A stretch of DNA of 36,400 bases. Source: Fibrobacter sp. (GTDB lineage: Bacteria > Fibrobacterota > Chitinivibrionia > Chitinivibrionales > Chitinispirillaceae). Numbering within the stretch: position 1 is the first letter of the stretch; every line of letters starts with the position of its first letter. The DNA lies in NCBI GenBank assembly GCA_012513915.1, contig JAAZBG010000298.1, positions 1 through 36,400 of the forward strand, given 5' to 3'. The notes below the pieces were generated by a model. The model saw only the letters and a list, made by a program, of their open reading frames with translations. It was not told the origin of the DNA and ran no database searches. Below are positions 33,932 to 36,400 of this stretch, in pieces. The translations under genes were made by a program, and so were the position numbers.

Positions 33932-34179
33932 ATGCCATTACTTAAAAATTCATATTATAAGGTTCCTATCGGATTTCGAAATCCGCATGTTCAAAGTGTT
34001 TTCCCACTTTAACAAAAAACTGCTTTCCGGTGGAGAACGCTGAGAAAAGTGCGTTCCTTTACCTGGAAACTCCTGAACATGGAGGGCATGTTGGATTTAT
34101 TCGATTTGACAAAAACGGCTATTACTGGCATGAACAACGCACGTGTGAATTTTTGCAGAAGTTCACAAAACAGATATAA
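33932..34179 (+). pseudogene. Collapsed YheT-type alpha/beta hydrolase
   Basis: Remnant of a YheT-family hydrolase (normally about 320-340 residues). The first frame from ATG 33932 reads MPLLKNSYYKVPIGFRNPHVQS, matching the family N-terminus with its FxNxHxQ motif. A missing T in the run near 33999 shifts the frame to FPTLTKN, and this is joined directly to the family C-terminus: YLETPEHGGHVGFI with the catalytic-histidine region, then YYWHEQRTCEFLQKF and TAA at 34177. About 240 central residues, including the nucleophile region, are gone. So there is one large internal deletion and one frameshift. The gene cannot make a working enzyme. Confidence 0.8.
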
Positions 34180-34192
34180 CAAAATCGCTGAG

Positions 34193-34206
34193 CTATAGTA
34201 CTATAG
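34193..34206. promoter_or_regulatory. 14-bp perfect palindrome
   Basis: CTATAGTACTATAG lies between the YheT remnant stop and the M23 peptidase stop (convergent ends). It has no loop and no T-run, so its role in termination is doubtful. Confidence 0.25.
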
Positions 34207-34227
34207 ACACGAATGGAATCTGTTCTT

Positions 34228-35217
34228 TCACGAACCCAATTCGAGGTTTTTGGTTTGAAGGGTTAATTTATCGTCGGTGCGTTTTGCGGTATAAACTATA
34301 ATCTTACGGCCTGGACGAAGTATCGTTTTGACAGTAATTTTATTCATTGTGCATAGTTTCTTGATAGATGTATGATATTTAATTGCAATATGGCCCAGTG
34401 TCTCACCTTTTTTTATAACATGCCACTTTGTTTTTGACTGTTCAATCAGATAATCAAAGTTCGCTTTTGTCAAAACAAGCGTGTCACTTTTTATTGTGAA
34501 ATTCTCGAAATCAATAATGTGTTTTGGATCAAACGGCTGACCATAGAAACGCATTTCAAAATGTAAATGACTACCGGTCGACCGCCCGGTGTTTCCTCCC
34601 AGTCCGATAACGTCACCGGACTTGACTTTTGTCTGAGAAGTCACACAGGTTTTTGACAAATGTGCGTATATCGTTTCAAGACCGTTTGCGTGGCGTATTA
34701 CAACGACATTACCGTAACCCCTGCGGTCATATGTACGAACCCGTACAATACCATCAAAAGCAGCACGAACAGTATCTCCCTTTTGAAGCTTAATATCAAC
34801 CCCGTTATGCCACATTGCACCACGTTGTCCAAAATCGGACGTGATATAATTTTCAAAGGGGTGCACATAAAATCTGTTGCGAACACAATCAATAAGTGTA
34901 ATTCTTGCTGTGTCGTTCCAGTCTTTGGGCTCAAAGCAACCGGAGTTAATTCTTGATGTACTCCAGGCGAATGTTGTATCGTATGTGTCAAGATCTTGGC
35001 TGAAAAGTGCATTGAGACCCTGCTGAAATTCGTTTTCCCGGGTTTCTGTTGCTGCTGCAGAGGGGGCTTCGGAGGATTGAGAGTAAAGGTTCTGAGGTGC
35101 GTAAGGATTGGAGTTTATGTTTGACGATACCGGGGCATTCTGTGAAGCCTGCAGTTGCGATGCTGCACTTACCCATATACAGATCAACCATACTTTTGAC
35201 CTTATCGATCTAATCAT
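34228..35217 (-). CDS. M23 family peptidoglycan endopeptidase with LysM domain
   Basis: A cell-wall hydrolase cutting peptide cross-bridges or acting as an envelope factor. A signal peptide (residues about 1-24, ending QLQAS) is followed by a Ser/Asn/Ala-rich linker. The M23/LytM domain spans about 120-235: zinc ligands H137 and D141 (MWHNGVDI) and H219 (SHLHFEM), with catalytic H186 (YAHLS) and H217, all present, so it should be active rather than a degenerate EnvC-type activator. A LysM domain (WHVIKKGETLGHIAIKY, residues about 266-310) would bind glycan strands. ATG 35217 has GGAG 9 nt upstream. Confidence 0.93.
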   Translation of the reverse strand: MIRSIRSKVWLICIWVSAASQLQASQNAPVSSNINSNPYAPQNLYSQSSEAPSAAATETRENEFQQGLNALFSQDLDTYDTTFAWSTSRINSGCFEPKDWNDTARITLIDCVRNRFYVHPFENYITSDFGQRGAMWHNGVDIKLQKGDTVRAAFDGIVRVRTYDRRGYGNVVVIRHANGLETIYAHLSKTCVTSQTKVKSGDVIGLGGNTGRSTGSHLHFEMRFYGQPFDPKHIIDFENFTIKSDTLVLTKANFDYLIEQSKTKWHVIKKGETLGHIAIKYHTSIKKLCTMNKITVKTILRPGRKIIVYTAKRTDDKLTLQTKNLELGS

Positions 35218-35494
35218 TACTCAATTCTCCGTAAATTAACACATTTGCATTGACTGCATACATACGTATATGGTAGAATCATCATTTAAAAAAAATAAAC
35301 AAGAAATTCGATTCCTGCAGATTTTTATTGTAACTGCCGGTATGCAATAGTGATAAGTTCATGATAATGAGGAAATTAAAAGCAATACAAAAATGTGTTA
35401 TATTTTATTTGTAAAATAAAGCAGACTTACAAGATATTTAAAACAACGAAGCAATGCATTACTTTCAATATCGGGTAATGCCCTTAAAAATAAT
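35218..35494. other. Intergenic region between nrdD and the M23 gene
   Basis: AT-rich, about 280 nt, no gene seen. It should contain the promoter of the M23 gene on minus. A stretch of A/T runs between 35280 and 35420 is notable but not interpretable. Confidence 0.4.
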
Positions 35495-35525
35495 AAGTTA
35501 AGGCTGATAATCTTAACCTTAACTT
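35495..35525 (-). terminator. Terminator after nrdD
   Basis: AAGTTAAGG (35495-35503) and CCTTAACTT (35517-35525) are perfect 9-bp inverted arms, 13 nt beyond the nrdD stop. On the minus strand the stem is followed by ATTATTTTTAAG, a T-rich tail, fitting a rho-independent terminator. Confidence 0.65.
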
Positions 35526-35538
35526 ACTACTGGTGTAA

Positions 35539-36400
35539 TCAGGCGGTAACCGGTTCTGCAGTAAGTGGATCGAGTACAATAATTTCCGGTGCACTTGATT
35601 CACTGATCACAAATTCTTTACGATCGCCATATTCTGCCCGTTTGCCATCATTCCAGTTCTTTACTGGACGATAGTATCCCACGATTCGTGAATACACTTC
35701 CGTTTCCTGTCCGCATTTCTCACATGCAAATTGTTCACCTTTAATATACCCATGAGTATGACAGACAGAGAATGTCGGTGAAAGAGTAAAATAGGGTATG
35801 CGGTAGTTTTCTGCGATACTCTTTACAAGTGATGCACACGTTTGCGGATTGTCGATGCTTTCTCCTATGAATGCATGAAAAACTGTTCCACCGGTATACA
35901 TCCGCTGAAGCTCTTCCTGCATATCAAGAGCGTTAAAGATATCATCGGTTGCATTAACTGGTAACTGCGTTGAGTTTGTGTAATAAGGGCTATCACCACC
36001 AGACATAAGCATATGCGGAAACTTGCTGTGATCAATGCGTGCAAGTCTGTGTGATGTGCCTTCACCGGGAGTAGCTTCCAGATTGTAAAGATGACCGGTT
36101 TCCTCCTGGTATTTGACAAGGCGCTCTCTCATGTGAAGCAGTACCTCTTTTGCGAATTCACGTGCATCAGGATTGGTAAGGTCTTTACCTATAAAATTTA
36201 GTGCAGCCTCATTCATGCCAATCAGGCCGATTGTCGAGAAATGATTGTTCCAGTGACGCAAATAACGTTTTGTGTAAGGAAAAAGACCTTCTTCTGTCAA
36301 TCTGCTGATTACCGTACGTTTGGTTTCGAGGGATTCCTTTGCGAGATCCATATAATGGTTAAGGTTTGCAAAAAACTCCTCTTTACTTGATGATAGGTAC
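35539..36400 (-). CDS. nrdD: Anaerobic ribonucleoside-triphosphate reductase, 3' part
   Basis: C-terminal about 287 residues of the class III, glycyl-radical ribonucleotide reductase, which makes deoxynucleotides without oxygen. The frame stays open to the window edge, so the 5' part lies outside. Markers are NEAALNFIGKDL, the LPVNATDD segment, and the C-terminal SVCHTHGYIKGEQFACEKCGQ, a zinc site using Cys/His plus CxxC. The glycyl radical site is in RIVGYYRPVKNWNDGKRAEY. The activase NrdG is not in the window. The gene indicates growth without oxygen. Confidence 0.95.
   Translation of the reverse strand, partial: YLSSSKEEFFANLNHYMDLAKESLETKRTVISRLTEEGLFPYTKRYLRHWNNHFSTIGLIGMNEAALNFIGKDLTNPDAREFAKEVLLHMRERLVKYQEETGHLYNLEATPGEGTSHRLARIDHSKFPHMLMSGGDSPYYTNSTQLPVNATDDIFNALDMQEELQRMYTGGTVFHAFIGESIDNPQTCASLVKSIAENYRIPYFTLSPTFSVCHTHGYIKGEQFACEKCGQETEVYSRIVGYYRPVKNWNDGKRAEYGDRKEFVISESSAPEIIVLDPLTAEPVTA

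Overview
The window looks like part of an anaerobic or fermentative, Gram-negative-type bacterium, most likely from the Fibrobacterota / Chitinispirillia side of the tree. The clues are a TIGR02147-type regulator (a family expanded in Fibrobacter) followed by a lipoprotein and a secreted protein with a sorting-tail-like C-terminus, several lipoproteins, a CotH protein with Ig-like repeats, a complete-order Rnf operon and an oxygen-sensitive class III ribonucleotide reductase. This placement is an inference; there is no rRNA gene here. TGA is used as a normal stop codon by several genes.

Layout. 1-5.2 kb: housekeeping genes (adenylate kinase on minus; M16C metallopeptidase, single-domain receiver and FKBP/SlyD-type prolyl isomerase on plus). 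5.2-5.9 kb: a four-helix-bundle (S23/IVP-type) gene embedded in 7-nt-period repeat arrays. 5.9-9.0 kb: nickel module NikR - NikMN - NikQ - NikO. 9.0-10.0 kb: a 60-residue ORF and a secreted protein. 10.1-14.8 kb: a large lipoprotein with ten 87-residue BIG2-like repeats plus a CotH domain, and a truncated tandem copy of it. 14.8-20.4 kb (minus): a lipid/polyketide-like cluster read as B12-binding radical SAM, ketosynthase 1, KS-like partner 1, acyl carrier protein, ketosynthase 2, KS-like partner 2. 20.6-22.3 kb: an overlapping pair, a papain-motif protein and a small secreted protein, resembling effector and immunity. 22.5-24.1 kb (plus): an aromatic amino acid ammonia-lyase. 24.2-29.4 kb (minus): rnfCDGEAB, with an in-frame TGA in rnfA. 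29.8-33.6 kb (minus): small lipoprotein and membrane-anchored gene, then regulator - lipoprotein - secreted protein. 33.9-34.2 kb: wreck of a YheT-type hydrolase. 34.2-35.2 kb: M23/LysM endopeptidase. 35.5-36.4 kb: 3' part of nrdD, running off the window.

How the genes work together. Nickel import serves a nickel enzyme encoded elsewhere. The Rnf complex would couple ferredoxin:NAD+ oxidoreduction to ion transport, if the TGA in rnfA is read through, is a sequencing error, or is rescued by another copy. The two ketosynthase/partner pairs share one ACP and lie next to a B12 radical SAM enzyme and an aromatic ammonia-lyase, a set reminiscent of aryl-polyene/flexirubin and proposed ladderane clusters, but with no local reductase, dehydratase or ligase.

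The most notable points are this compact KS/partner-ACP-KS/partner cluster with cobalamin radical SAM and ammonia-lyase; the nonsense codon in rnfA; recurring intergenic heptamer arrays at several loci; a 123-bp multi-hairpin element; a candidate effector-immunity pair; and a collapsed YheT pseudogene.
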